Source: Gaeumannomyces sp. JS-464 (taxonomy: Eukaryota > Ascomycota > Sordariomycetes > Magnaporthales > Magnaporthaceae). Taken from it: a DNA stretch of 64,000 bases. The position numbers and the translations under genes were made by a program. Shown piece by piece: positions 1 through 11,579 of this stretch. A model generated the notes under the pieces. The model searched no databases. It had not been told where the DNA came from and was given only the letters and a program-made list of their open reading frames with translations. The stretch covers positions 2,655,001-2,719,000 of the forward strand of contig NGZR01000006.1 in the NCBI GenBank assembly GCA_002197995.1, read 5' to 3'. Positions within the stretch are counted from its first letter, which is position 1; the number at the start of each line of letters is the position of its first letter.

Positions 1-3000
1 ATACCTATTGGCTTTGTTTTTTACGCAGTTTTCGCAATTTTTAATTGCGTTTTATATTTCAGCTTAAATTTTTGCGAACTTATAGTGTTATCGTAACCGT
101 TTCCACGTTTTAATTACGCTTTAATAGCCGTATACCGGCTGGTTATAAACTTGTTAAATTCTTTTTAAAGTTTAAACTTTTCCCCATTAAACCGTTTTAG
201 CGAATGTCCTTTTTGCAAAAACTAAAAATCCGTTTAGCCCTTTCGTTAAAATATTTATATTTTTTTAAATATTACAACTTAATAGTTCGGTTTTCGGCTT
301 AAAGCATCCGCCTAGCCGTTTTTTAACCCTTTTCGGTATTTAATTCGAATGTCGTAGTTTTATAAAAGCTCGCTTTAACGCATTTAACGCTTATTTAGGT
401 TTTTACTTATAGTAAAGTGTGTTAAATTCTTATAATTTATATATATTATAATTTAATGCTTCGCTTTATAAAAGTATGGTTTTCACTTTTCAAATGCTTA
501 AACAATTGCTAAAAGTTTTTTATCGTAAATTTAGTAATTTAATTTAAATTCGTTTAACTTTTGCGAAAAAAACGCGCAAAAATACAGCCGTTCCTAATCG
601 TTTCGCTATTTAAGTTAAGTACCAATCGCGTAATTTAACGCGTTAATTTCCATTTCGAAAGGGTTTTCCGGGTTTAAAAATGCTAATATTAACTCGCTAA
701 TTGCTGCGTTTTATAATTGCTTAAAAGCCGTTTATTTTTGCTTTCCCTAATAAAATTAATGGTTATTTTTAGTAAAATTCGTAAACAGTATGGCGATTTT
801 GCTATAACTACGGATAAACCGTTTATAAAAATTTAAAAATCCTAAAAACCCTTGTACTTTTATAACATTTTTAAATATAAACCACTTTTTAACTTTTTTC
901 ACTTTTTTAGGATTTATGCATACCTGTCCAGGAATAACCATAAATCTTAAAAAAGCGACCTTTTATATATACCATTTACATTTTTCTAGCTTAACGAAAA
1001 GTTTTGCATTAAACAGTTTTTGCAATATTTAATATACGTTTTACTTATGCTTTTCCATTATTTTCGAAAAAATTAGGATATTATCCAGGTATATAAAAAC
1101 CGATACGTTAAGGTATTTTCGCAACATATGGTTAATTATCTTTTAAAACGTGGCTAATGCATTAGTAAAACTAAAAGTTATTATTAAAAACTCGTAGCAA
1201 CTAAGCCGTATTTTAAAAGCTGTTAGCCATTTTTAGCCATTTTTAACTCGTATTAAACTATAAGCTTTCCGTAAGTTTAAAACCGTAAAATACCGGGTTT
1301 TACCGAGCTTATTTCGCAATTCGTTAATAAAAAGCAAAGGATACTGATTTTTAATCGTAGCCTCGTTTAACAGCCGGTAATCGACGCATATTCGCTCCGT
1401 CCCGTTTTTTTTTTCTTTTATAAAATCCCGTATTTTATTGGAAAATCGAAAAGTTTAATATGTTTTTTTTATAAATCTTTTTCCAATTTTTTTTTAACAC
1501 CTTTTATTATTAAGGGTTAAGCTAGTACAACTTTTGGTATTTAAGCTGCGTATTTAATTTAAGTTTAATTTTAAAATCGAACGGTTTATATTCGGAAAGC
1601 ACCGTTTTTAGGTTTTTCCGAAACAACTTTTCGTATTTGTAATATTCCTCCGGAACATTTGCAAGCCGTTTTTTAATATTGGTTTGGTTTTTTTAATCGC
1701 TTTTTATTTGGGATAGTCGTATATTCGTCGATATTAAATGCAAAGGTAAATTGCTAAATTTTATTACCGTCGTAATTTCCTTGTTTTGCTTTTTATGCTT
1801 ACGGTTTAAAGTTTAAAGCTGGTAAACCGTTTTAATTACTTATGGCTTTTTTTATTAAACTTAACCGGTAGTTTAATTTATCCGTAAGTTGTTTTTCCTA
1901 AGCTAAGGAATTTCGAAAATGACATTTCCTTTTTTTATATCCAATTCGTTTAATATAATAGTAACGTTTTCCCCGCTCCGAATGCGTAATATTACTAGCT
2001 GTGTTTTTCAATCGATCCATTTTTTATTATAAGCGATAAGTATTCCTTTAACCGTTTTTAGTTAATACGGTTAATCCTTCCTTTTTATAGGAATTTCACA
2101 CCGTTTAACCGCTTATAGCGATACGTAATCGCTTTATACTTCGCAATTAATTATCATTTTAACCTTTTTTTTTAATGTTTTATCCGAAATGTTAATAAGT
2201 CGTATAACTAACTTAATTTTGCCATTACAAGGGTTTTTATTAGTGTTTTACTTTTATTCCGTGCTTTTTACTCGGGTAATTCGTTTAGTTTTTTAGTAAA
2301 AAAAACGGGTGTCGTACGTTCGTTTCCCGATCTAAGTTAAACGGAACGTACGTTTTAATAATTTTTTAATGCTAAGCTTTCGCTTTATATACCATATGCA
2401 CTTTGCATTCCTCGGTTTCGCACTTTTCCTAATCGAGCGTTTTAATAACGCATAATATAAAGTACCGTTCGCTAGGTTTAAAAACGGCGGCGAACCGGTT
2501 AATACGTGCTAATTCCTACCGTGGTAATTAAAACGCTAACCGCGGTTTAAGCCACGGTTTTTCCTTAAACCTTTTTAAAGCAAAATCGTATTTAAACTTG
2601 GTTTTAAAATGAAATTTATATTTTTTATAAATGCATTTTGCTTAAAAAAGGTATAAATAACCGGGGTACGTTATATCGATATTTAAGTAGTTTAATAAAT
2701 ATAACGCGAGTTTTTCCTTTTAATTCGCATTTTCGAATTAGCTTTTTAAATATATAACTTTTTAGTTATTTTTAAACTACGATAAAGCTCGACTACCGTT
2801 TTTATTATTAAAGTAACGTGGCATAAAAACCTATTAAAGTACTTTGGAATTTTAACATTCCAAAAACACTTTAAAACGTTAAAAGGTGTAAAAGCCCGTT
2901 AGCTTTCCCATTTAACTTTTCGAGTTATTAACGCGGATAACGGTTCGCTTATAACCGTTTCCTTTTCGGCCCTTTTTTAAAACTAAGCGACGTTAATATT

Positions 3001-3050
3001 TTAACCATTTTAGTTTATTTCGGCGTTAGTATCGAAATTTTCCAATTTTC
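1..3050 (-). pseudogene. pol of gypsy copy A (reverse transcriptase region), RIP-inactivated
   Basis: The clearest stretch is 756-941 on the minus strand, which carries VQGFLGFLNFYKRFIRSYSK, the conserved segment just downstream of the catalytic site in Ty3/gypsy reverse transcriptases. The catalytic YLDD reads YLDN at 1080-1091 (IYLDNILIFSK), a D to N change expected from RIP on the opposite strand. Stops are scattered throughout. Protease and RNase H cannot be delimited by eye. Homology to 62525-64000 covers positions 1-1480. Confidence 0.85.
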
Positions 3051-3399
3051 GGAAAAGGTGTGTTTAATTTAAAAGTTCCTTTTAAATTTGCCTTTTTTTC
3101 GAACCACTTTTTAAAGTTATTCCTTTTTAAACCCCGCGAAAAACGGCGTTATTTGCTTTTTTTTAAATTTTCGGAACTGGTAACAACCCGCTACTTTTCT
3201 TCGCGGTTACTTTTAACCCTAATAGCTTTAAACATCGTAATGCTTCGTGGTTTTTAAAAGTACTATCTAGTAACCTTTTTATTAAACTAATATATAACGC
3301 ACAATTCGTTATAACAACTTATTTAGCTAAACATTAACCCGGAATATAAACTATTTTATGCCGGGCTTTTTAATGTTCGCTATAAGTTAACTACCTAGC

Positions 3400-4382
3400 G
3401 GTCGTCGTTTCGCCGGGGGCAATTTGCTTTAAAATGGCCGCTTTAACCACATTTAAAACACTTCCCGTTTTTCAAGTCCTACTTTTACCTTTTTTACTGC
3501 CCTTATTACTAGTAAGCGGTTCCCACGTTAAAATTTATAAAATTTAAATGCGTTTCGTAAACCGTAATAGGTTATTACTTAACCTTTTTCTAGTTAACTT
3601 TATTATTTTATACTATACTTTTAAAACCATATCTTTTTTTTTCCTATTATCGTTCGTACAATTTATCGCTAATTCGAACCGCATTCTTAACATAATCCGT
3701 AAAAAACTTTAAGCGATTTTGCTTAGCGAGTTCGTTTTTTACGTTTTCGCGTAATCCGTTATAAAAGTGCAATATTAACGTGGCATTATTCCAATTAAAT
3801 TTAATGCTAATCCGTTAAAAATCCGCTGCGTATTTAATTGCGGCTTTTCGCTATTTAAAAGCTAACAGTTTTTTTTCAGCGATTTGGGTTTCGTCGATTA
3901 TCCTAAACATTTCGCCGCCCTTTTTTCCGAAAGTTTCGAAATTAGCGAAAATAACTTTAGTAATTTCCTAGCTGTTTTTATACCTTTTAAAATAATCGCT
4001 TTAAGTTAATTAAAACCACTTTTTTACTTTGCCGTTTAGCTTAGTAATAGCGTAAGCGATTTTTTATTCCTCGTTTACGAACTGCTATTTGTAAAATTTA
4101 AAATAGCTTTTGCATTTGGTAAAAAAACGTTTTAAACTTACCGTTTTCCCTTTTGTAAAGGTCCGAAAACGGGAATTTATACGCTTAAATTGCGATAGGT
4201 GCTTCGAAGGACATTAGCTTCGTAATAAACTGCTTTACCTCGGCCTATCCTTTTGCGATTTTATTCGCTATAAGTTTAAAAAGGCTAGCCGTGTTAGCGG
4301 TTTTGTTAAAGTCGTACTTAACACTATTAATGGTAAAAACCGTAATTTCTCCCTTTTTAGGCGTTTTGCTACTGCTTACCAT
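3400..4382 (-). pseudogene. gag of gypsy copy A, RIP-inactivated
   Basis: The minus-strand frame opens with ATG at 4382, about 50 bases after the LTR, and runs MVSSSKTPKKGEITVFTI. It is soon interrupted by TAG and TAA. Near the end (3415-3472) it holds a zinc knuckle of the CX2CX4HX4C type, CFKCG-stop-SGHFKANC, in which a TAA replaces a probable glutamine codon. This is the nucleocapsid part of a Ty3/gypsy gag. Copy A keeps the ATG, whereas copies B and C have ATA at the same place. Confidence 0.85.
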
Positions 4383-4431
4383 GCTGTACTATCCTTTCCT
4401 CGGACGAGGTACTAAATAGGATTAGTTAAAA

Positions 4432-4915
4432 TGTTATAATCGGGGGTTTGCTTTTAAGGTAAAGCATTTCGGGGGAGGTAAAAAGGACAGTTTTGCTTAT
4501 TTGGTACTTTAAAAGGAACACGTAACTTAAAAGGACAATTTAATTGCTTACTTTAAGGGATGTTTAAAAGTTAACTTAAGTTAACTAATACCGAAGCCTT
4601 AATTAAAGTTACTAAAAAGAAAAAAGAAAATCCATCCTTTATATATACGCTGCTTTTTCCTTAGTAGTTTTTGGATTTATAGCTTTGTCCTTAGCTTACT
4701 ACAAATTTACAAATCCCTTTTGGATTTATCGCTTTATCCTTTAACTATTACAAATCTATAAATCCCTTTTGGATTTGTCGCTTTGTTTTTGGGCTATTAT
4801 AAATCCACAAATCCTACTTGGGCTACGTAATTCCACGTATCCTGGTGCGGGGCAAGGGTACCATTTGGGGCCCTTCCCGCCCTACTGCCCTAAGGCTTGC
4901 ATGCTGGTCGTAACA
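4432..4915 (-). repeat. LTR A (5' LTR of gypsy copy A)
   Basis: On the minus strand the repeat starts TGTTACGACCAGCATGCAAG and ends TTATAACA, so it has TG...CA-type ends with a short TGTTA/TAACA inverted repeat. It is 484 bp long. It contains three tandem units of about 49 bp built on GGATTT...AAATCC (4672-4820). Its 5' end abuts the gene island directly. Confidence 0.85.
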
Positions 4916-4949
4916 CTGTAATTAGCGCAAGCACGCCCCAATTAAAACC

Positions 4950-5441
4950 TTATATCTTTACAGGTTTAGTTAAAGCGGTTACTTAGGACGTATACGAGGG
5001 ATCGTAGGGGGCGTGGCCGGCGTGGGTATCGTTAATAACGCGGGCGCTCCAAAAGCCGGAATCCGACTTTTTTAACTACAGGACGATTTTCCAGTTGTAA
5101 GGGGCAAATTTAGTAATAGTAGTAACTTTTACCGAGCTTTTAGGAGGCCGTTGGTGCTTGTATCCGTGCTTACAGCACCTCCACTTCTTAATTAAAGCTC
5201 CTTTGTTAAATTGCGTGCGAATTGGAGTAAATAGCATGCCTACTAATCGCTCCTAATTTGTAAGGGCGTTAAGGGCCTTATTATAAGTAAACCAAAGGGT
5301 TAACAGGAAATCGTTTAGCAAAACCGCGCGCTATGGCTTTCCGTCCCAATTTGGGTGCCAAACGTGTGTTTTTGGGCTTTTTAAAAGGCTGCAAGCGTCT
5401 TCGTCGCTTTCAGCGTCCTTTAACGGCGTTGCCGAGGCCAT
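4950..5441 (-). pseudogene. Remnant of a repeat-encoded protein, possibly MULE transposase N-terminus
   Basis: From an ATG at 5441 the minus strand gives one long frame with only four stops (TAG/TAA, all compatible with RIP). It contains a Cys/His-bearing segment (WRCCKHGYKH) and a later HAGHAPYDPSY stretch. A basic cysteine/histidine N-terminal block followed by an HxHxP-like segment resembles the FAR1-like zinc domain of fungal Mutator-like transposases, but this is weak. Base composition is intermediate between the RIPped gypsy on the left and the island on the right. It could also be the degraded end of another DNA transposon. Confidence 0.35.
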
Positions 5442-5613
5442 GGCGGTTATGGGAATAGCTTTAACTTGTTTGTAAAGTTGGTGGCCGTCGTGCAACGTGG
5501 CCTAAAGTTAAAATTGTGGCCTGTGTTAATTCGCGTGCGTGGCGCACGCAAATTTACATAATCAGCGATATCGGCCGTTGTGGGGGTGTGCGTAGGATTG
5601 GTGTGTGCACGCA

Positions 5614-5826
5614 TTAATTCCCAACTTTTGCCGACGCAGAACGCGCGGCTGCCAAAGCTTGGGCTACCATGTGTGGTCGCTCTGCCTCATCCGGGGCAAC
5701 AACCTGAAGCTCGATATCCACAAAGGAGCCCTCAAAACCGTTACATTCACGCGCTGACTCACGCGGTGGAATCTGGGCAGCCATGGTCCTGGCTTGTAAT
5801 TGAAGGTTTGTTTTCTCCGTAGCCAT
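5614..5826 (-). CDS. Short unrecognised open frame (70 aa)
   Basis: An ATG at 5826 opens a 70-codon frame ending at 5614. The protein is rich in Ala, Glu and Gln (for example MVAQALAAARSASAKVGN at its end) and would be mostly helical. I do not recognise it. A GTGAGT donor-like string lies inside it, so it may instead be a terminal exon of something larger. It sits in a zone of mixed composition next to decayed repeats, so it could be chance. Confidence 0.2.
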   Translation of the reverse strand: MATEKTNLQLQARTMAAQIPPRESARECNGFEGSFVDIELQVVAPDEAERPHMVAQALAAARSASAKVGN

Positions 5827-5895
5827 TGACCAGCACCTTTTTCTAATTTCGACACCTGACGTGCCCGGCACAATTTAGGCTCTCGATTGCTTCAC

Positions 5896-7333
5896 ATGCT
5901 TGGCTACATGCTCGAGGTTGATTTCTTCTACCCCAAGAAGCCCTCGATGAAATGGGCCGCGGTATGTAAAACCATCAACACCATGTCTTCTCAGTCGTCA
6001 TCCTTCTCGACAAACTCTCCCAGGTCTTGAACAGCCCCTCCGCTCAACCCATCGTCATCACCAACGCGGACATGATCGCCCCGGCGGCCCGCGTGAGGTC
6101 AACGTGGAGGGCACCATCGCCGCGTATGCGTATTTGCTTTTAAAGGATATGCGCGTCAAATACGTCGAAGATGATGGCGCGCGCGCACATGCCAAGGTAC
6201 TTCTCCGCCCGCAGCGGAGTCGGCAAAAAGTACCTCGACTACACGGTTTTGGACTGGACTCGGGCTATTTCCTTAGTCAGCTGCTTCCTCTACATCCGCG
6301 AAAAAGCGAACCAGGTATGGCCTGTGAGGTGGACCCGTTGTACCGCCCATTCTGTTGGCCCATTTTCGACGCATCGCCGACCGACCTCGGCGGTGTCGGC
6401 GAGGAAGCCGTGCCCGAGCACAGACCCGATCCCATGATTCCAGAATCTCCTCAGGGACTCCGCGCCCCTGACGTGCGCCCCGTCGACCGTCCGTCTTGCA
6501 CGACCCGGCAGACCACGAGGTCGCCATGCTCAACAGCGAGGAGGCAGACGCCAGCAACCTCGAATATGAGGGCTTCCAGTTCGACCTGAGAGACGTCAAG
6601 GTTGACAACCTTCCCGACAACACATGGAATCTCAGCGCTGCAGACATGGCCAACATAAAGACCAATCCATCAGAGGACTTACGCCAGAAGCTGATCGACT
6701 GGGCCGAGGGGATGTGGGAAAAGGCCACCACCCACATGGCCAAAAACTCATCTGCAAGGTGCTGGCTTATGCAACTGAAAGATAGAGTGGGATCTGTCAC
6801 TCCGGCGCACAACACCCAATGGGATTTCGAAAAGGTGGTTGCAGATCTGAGGAGCGATGCGCCAATGGACGCGGTCACCGAGGCGCTGTACAAGGTCAAT
6901 GTCACCAAGCTGATGGAGATGTACGTGGTGGTGCGGCTGGGCGCCGGGAAGGACGCGTGGAGCACGGCGAAAACGATCCCTTGGTATCTGATCTGCGGCG
7001 GCGAGTGAGACTAGATCGCCCGGGTGAGGTGGTACTCGGACCAGCTTGTTCTCGAAAATAAGGACTCTTTCCAGAAGGGTGATTATAGACGGACGCTTCT
7101 TGGTTAAGAAACGAGCCGGGGATTTGGCTGACACTCCCAAGGACAGTAAGGGACCCAAGACCGGTAACCAGGTCTACGACGACATCATGGAGGATGTCGG
7201 AAGGGCCGTGGAGTGAGGGCTCGACAAACAGCGCGAGAGGCTGACTGCCGCCTCCACCGCCCCCTCGGAGATAATAACTGGACTAAAGAAGAGACTGGCA
7301 GACTTGGAGGCGGCGATGGGTGAGCAGATTTGA
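5896..7333 (+). pseudogene. Broken gene of unknown family, plus strand
   Basis: Coding-like sequence appears in successive plus frames: about 5896-6000 (starts MLGYMLEVDFFYPKKP), 6104-6200 (EGTIAAYAYLLLKDMRVKYV), 6190-6310 (FSARSGVGKKYLDYTVLDWT), 6484-7008 and 7105-7333. The best block (6484-7008) is a 170-residue acidic, helical protein with Trp-rich patches ending IPWYLICGGE. The last block is hydrophilic, carries one in-frame TGA, and ends in a short coiled-coil-like LKKRLADLEAAM. No single frame or plausible intron set joins them, so I call it a pseudogene or a gene with several indels. No known domain was recognised. Confidence 0.45.
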
Positions 7334-7740
7334 TGGTGACAGGTCCTTTCATACTTTTTCCTCTGCGTCTTTCATCTTTCTACTTTCCTCCATTTTCCTT
7401 TTGGCGGTGCTTTTGCAGTGTGAGTTTTCTGCAACTATGAACACGGGGGACTCTGCTGGGGCATTGGAGCATACTTGGACTGGAACACAGGGAAACCGGG
7501 GCACGGAAAAACCGACAGAAGGACGCCGGTGAGAGCATCGACACTTTGTAGGTAATCTATAGGGCAGGTGACAGGTCCATGCGCCCGTCGTGCACGGCCA
7601 CAGCCACAAGTCACTGGCCTTATTAAAAAGGGGCGTCTCTCGTCAGCCCCGATAGGTCGTTTACCCAAAACACATTCTTCTATCTGTCTACCAACCGGAC
7701 TTTTATGCTTAATCCAACTGGGGGTCCAAGTTCTAATTAA
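7334..7740. other. Intergenic, no gene seen
   Basis: A short plus-strand frame (7320-7532) contains a hydrophobic run but has no other sign of being real. The stretch probably holds the 3' ends of the two flanking converging broken genes. Nothing else was recognised. Confidence 0.4.
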
Positions 7741-8547
7741 TTACAGCGCCAGCACCGCCGCGCCAACCGCCAAGGCACCAGCAGCAAGCATTTGCTCGGC
7801 CCGGGTCTGCCTCGGAGCGGCAGCACCAGTGGAGGACGAGGTGGTTCTGGCCGTCGACGACGTCGATTGCGAGCCCAATTGCGGCCCACCCTGAACGGCA
7901 AGGATGGTGGGTTTCGTCGGGCACGCGATCTAGCTTTTGTATGACCGCAGGAACATCGTCTCTTCTGGCTTGTCCGTCTTGAACACCCACGAGACGCCGC
8001 TTTCGCCGTACAAGCCCGTGCAGGACGCGGCCGTTGCGCCAGAGGTTGGTGTACACTCCGCGGCGGCGAATCTTGTTTTGGCTTGTTAACTTGTTATGAT
8101 TGATGTTGTGGACATGCCAGGGGTGTTGCTCGCCAGATGAGAACCTAGAATTTTTTAACAAGCAGTGCCGGAGCAGCACTCACGTGGTTATCGCGATCCC
8201 CTCGTTGGTCCCGCTGATCCCGGACGTTGTCCTGGTGTTTTCCCCTCCGCTCCAGTTTATGCTCAAGACCGTGGTGCCGACGTAGGTTAGGGACATGCTG
8301 AGCAGCCAGTCGGCCCTGGTGATCCCTGGACCGAGATCCATGACGAGCTTCGTGGTTCCCGTTGGTGCGGACGGGTCACCCAGAATTGTTGCGCTGGCAA
8401 ACATGGGCGCATCGGTCGCGATGCTGTTGTGTGGTTTGTCCATGGGCATCCAGACTTTTGTGACCCCCGCAGTCAAGGCTTGGCACGAGACCGTTCGGGC
8501 CATGGTGGCCAGGAGGGAGGGGATAGACAGGGAGGTGGGGACTTCAT
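7741..8547 (-). pseudogene. GPI-anchored cell-surface protein, degenerate
   Basis: Minus strand, two exons. Exon 1 runs from an ATG at 8547 (or the in-frame ATG at 8503) to 8184. The intron is 8072-8183 (GTGAGT...AAG, 112 bp). Exon 2 is 8071-7741. The C-terminus is Ser/Thr-rich followed by a hydrophobic tail, AEQMLAAGALAVGAAVLAL, then stop: a classic GPI-anchor signal. Exon 1 carries VTKVWMPMDK and a glycine/threonine-rich core, like small fungal GPI-anchored proteins of unknown role. Two lesions are seen: the ATG at 8547 is out of frame with the body by one base next to a CCCC run, and a TAG interrupts exon 2 (after FLRSYKS), where CAG would be expected. It would sit on the outer wall or membrane if intact. 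Confidence 0.6.
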
Positions 8548-8702
8548 GGTGATGGTTGGGATCAAGATAGCTGGAGAGCTGGGGAAGAAGCGATTGGGGA
8601 ATACCGCGGCAAAGATTGGGCTGGGATAGGGTGACCAAAACGAAATGTTCGAGTGAGGCAATCCCGGTTGTAATTCCTGGGGCGGGCGTCGTTTTATACG
8701 TA

Positions 8703-8775
8703 AGTCAAGACCCCTGTCTTCCGCCCCCCCCCCCCCCCCTACTTTCCGCCACCCCGATCCCAACCTCCCGATTTT
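8703..8775 (+). repeat. Left terminal inverted repeat of Fot-like copy 1 with poly-C tract
   Basis: This end matches the reverse complement of the right end (10510-10574) apart from the length of a C run. Here about 15 consecutive C residues lie at about 8724-8739, against about nine in the other arm. Confidence 0.8.
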
Positions 8776-8834
8776 CAACGCGTCAACTTCAACACGTCGC
8801 CATTTAACGCACAATTGCTCGTTCGGCCTCTTTT

Positions 8835-10472
8835 TTGGTGCATTTTAATGCCAAACCATTCATAAAGCAATATACGGAAACAGAGATCGCGTGCGCCCTC
8901 GAGGGCGTGCGCGCCGGCGCCTTGATCAAGTCGGCCTCGAAAACATGGGGTATCCCGAGGTCTACCCTCCGTGACCGCCTCCAAGGCGCCCTGCCCTCCG
9001 CCCGGGCTCAAGGGCACCGTCAACGCGTTAACCCGGCACAAGAGCTTTTTTTTGGCCAATTGGGTCCTTATCCAGATCGCCTTAGGGTACCCTCCAACGC
9101 ATGCGGAGTTGCGCTATATCGCCGGCCGGATCCTCGAACAGAACGGCGACCCCCAGGCCCCTGGGAAGCGTTAGGTGGCTCGTTTTTTAGCCCGATACCC
9201 GATCCTTAAAACTTAAAGGCCACGTCGGATAGAAAACGCACGCGTTAACGGCGCCTTAACGGAGGTGATCAAGGCGTGGTGGCCTCGTTTGGAGGTGATT
9301 GCCGTTAAAGCTATTAAGCCGGAAAACAGGTACAATTTCGACGAGTGCGGGCTTATGGAGGGCCTCGGATCCAACGGCCTTGTATTGGGTATTAAGGGGT
9401 GCAAACCTTTGCAGAAAAAAGCCCTTGGAAACCGTGGTTGGACGACTATTATCGAGTGTATTTCGGCCACCGGAGAAGCGCTTTACCCCCTCGTTATTTT
9501 TAAAAGATTGTTGGTACAAAAGCAGTGGTTTCCGCTGGAAAATTAAGAAAGGTTCGAGCTTTAAAGGTTTTATGCAACACAAAAAGGGTGGACAAACGAT
9601 GCAACAGGGGTTAAGTGGTTAAAGATATCTTCTTTCCGAATACGGCCCCAATTACCCCTGGAAATCGCCGGCTTTTGGTTTTAAACGGCCACGGATTGCA
9701 CGCAACAAAGGCCTTTATGTATTTTTGTGCATAGAATAACATTCAGCTTTTTTATTTGCCTTTTTACAGCTTTTACGTCTTTTAGCCTTTCGATTTAGCG
9801 GTTTTTAGCACGGTTAAAAAAGACCTATCGTCGCATAGCGGCTTTTTTGCAGCCTTTTGCACGTTAATTGTTATTGGAAAACGTCACTTTCTTAACTGCT
9901 ATCACAAAGCAAGGGAGGAGGCCCTTATACCCGGTATTATTAAGGCGGGTTGGGCTGCCACCGGCTTGTGGCCCCTAAGGATTAGTAAGCCTCTTATAAG
10001 CCCCCTTTTCTTTGAAAATAACAACGCTAAGGCGTCCTAGGCTGCAAAGGCCGCTTTGGAAACCGAGAGGGTTGCTTAAAGTACCTATTCTAAGTACTTT
10101 ATGCCATTGGATATGGTGTTGCAAACCCCCAAAACGACGATCCAAATGCGCACCCAAGTGGCCACATTTGCCCACAATTTCCGGCTCGGCCGGACGGCCC
10201 GTTTGTTGTTCCAAAAGTCACTAAGGCCTATAAACGAAAAGGATATCGCATTGGTTACCTTTGAACAAAAAAGCATGCGCTTACAGGCAGAATTGGAGGT
10301 TGCACGGCCGTTGCGGCGGAAAAAGGTGCTTCCGGACCCAAACGAGGCCTTTGTGCGGATTGGCGATATTAGGCGTGCACAACAGGAAGATGGCGATTTG
10401 CCAATGAATCCAGAAGAATCTCCTGCACTTAGCGATTCGGACCATATATCTGATTGTATTGTAGTTGGCTAG
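8835..10472 (+). pseudogene. Transposase of Fot-like copy 1, frameshifted
   Basis: The pieces in order are a Psq/CENP-B type helix-turn-helix N-terminus (8835-9000, with IKQYTETEIACALEGVRAGA and STLRDR), a middle piece with NRYNFDECGLMEGLGSNG (9310-9400; the first catalytic Asp region of pogo DDE transposases), and a C-terminal piece (10101-10472) ending with an acidic tail. Frames change several times between them. This organisation is that of Fot1/pogo transposases (HTH, DDE, acidic tail). It would bind the terminal repeats and cut the element out, but this copy cannot make the protein. Confidence 0.85.
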
Positions 10473-10509
10473 GAAAGATCACAATTGCGGAATGAAATGG
10501 GCGTGTTGG

Positions 10510-10574
10510 ATGCAAGGCGTTGCAAATCGGGGTGGCGGAAAGTAGGGGGGGGGCGGAAAACAGGGGTCTTGACT
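10510..10574 (-). repeat. Right terminal inverted repeat of Fot-like copy 1
   Basis: The reverse complement begins AGTCAAGACCCCTGTTTTCC and matches the left end for roughly 60 bp. It is followed by the TA target duplication. Confidence 0.8.
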
Positions 10575-11579
10575 TATTTTGGTAAGGATCCGAAATTGTC
10601 GGACTTTTTCCGACCGAAGTTGGGGGCTCGCATCCAATCTCGGCCAAGAACTTGGCTGGGGTCTTCTCTACCTAGGTAAGTACCAGGAGGCCTCGAAACG
10701 GGGTTCCGCAGTTGACATCGACTCGCTGGTGTCCTGTGGGAGCCACTTGAAGCCCTGCGCATGGGTTGAAACTGGAACAAACCGTGTCTGGGCGAATCCC
10801 ATCGCTGCCAGGCAGGCCGCTGACGTGAGGCGCTGGATTCGTGAGTTTATTGCAGGGTCTCACGCCGCCCAAGTATTACGTCATGACGTGGAAAATGGCA
10901 TCAAAAACCCACCGTTGCCGAGATCCATGAGGCGTCCCAGAGTCCTTCACGCTATCAATTAATTAAAGCAGCCGACACGCAGGAACGCGCAGGACAGAAG
11001 CGGCCGTGTGACAACGCGAGTAGGTCTACATTAGTCGAACGAGGGGAGCCTGAACTCGCCTGGCGCAGGTCCCGTCGAGCTTTGCAGCGGCTCTTTAAAT
11101 GAGAACATTGCCATCTCCCGCCCCTGCTCACTCGGCCCAAAGCACGACACCTTCTCCGGCCTAGCCGTTGCCTGTCGTTCCCGACGATACCACTCGCGCC
11201 ATAATGGCGTCCCGTAGGTGACAAGGTAGGTTGTGCAGAACCGTGTTGTTGTCACGAAAGAAGCGGGGGAGACGGCGGACATGGATCTACAGGTGGCGGG
11301 GCCGTGGCAGCACATTCTGGCGACGGGACAGATAACGGGGGTTGGTGGCCTCAAGCAAGGGCAGGGGGAGGCCGAGGTTCGGTTCTGATGTCCGGTAGTC
11401 CGAGCACAGCTGCGATAAAACGCGGAGAAGAAAACAAGCGAGGTTATGGAGGAAAAAGAAAAAAAAATATAAAAGAGGCAGCAAATGCGCGGCTCCTTTA
11501 ATTTTTCGTTCACCACGTACATTTTCCCGAGTCCACATCTCCCTAAACTTTCTCGAGACGGAACGAAGCAGCACGAACC
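10575..11579. other. Intergenic, no supported gene
   Basis: A 127-codon plus-strand frame lies at 10579-10962, but it begins directly at the transposon edge with a non-ATG start, and its protein has no recognisable feature. A purine/A-rich tract lies at 11445-11475. No other gene was seen. Confidence 0.4.

Larger units (their letters stand above)
1..4915 (-). mobile_element. RIPped Ty3/gypsy chromovirus, copy A (5' LTR, gag, part of pol; 3' end off window)
   Basis: An LTR retrotransposon reading right to left. Its 5' LTR is at 4432-4915, a gag start lies at 4382, a CCHC zinc knuckle at about 3415-3472, and reverse transcriptase around 756-1300. Every frame is cut by TAA/TAG codons that fit CpA to TpA change. 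The body is AT-rich but keeps CpG, the usual mark of RIP. The same family recurs at 42.1-48.1, 55.7-58.5 and 58.5-64.0 kb. The chromodomain is seen only in the copy at 61.5 kb, because the 3' part of copy A lies left of the window. The element is not able to move. Confidence 0.93.
8703..10574 (+). mobile_element. Fot/pogo-like DNA transposon, copy 1
   Basis: An 1872-bp element bounded by TA dinucleotides (8701-8702 and 10575-10576). Its terminal inverted repeats are about 60 bp and begin AGTCAAGACCCCTGTYTTCC. Inside lies a broken transposase on the plus strand. A second copy in the opposite orientation is at 27592-29450. It has milder RIP than the outer repeats, with many frames still readable. 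Confidence 0.9.

Noticed and set aside
10579..10962. 127-codon plus-strand frame
   Set aside because: Starts at the transposon edge, non-ATG start, no recognisable features; kept only as a note in the intergenic entry.
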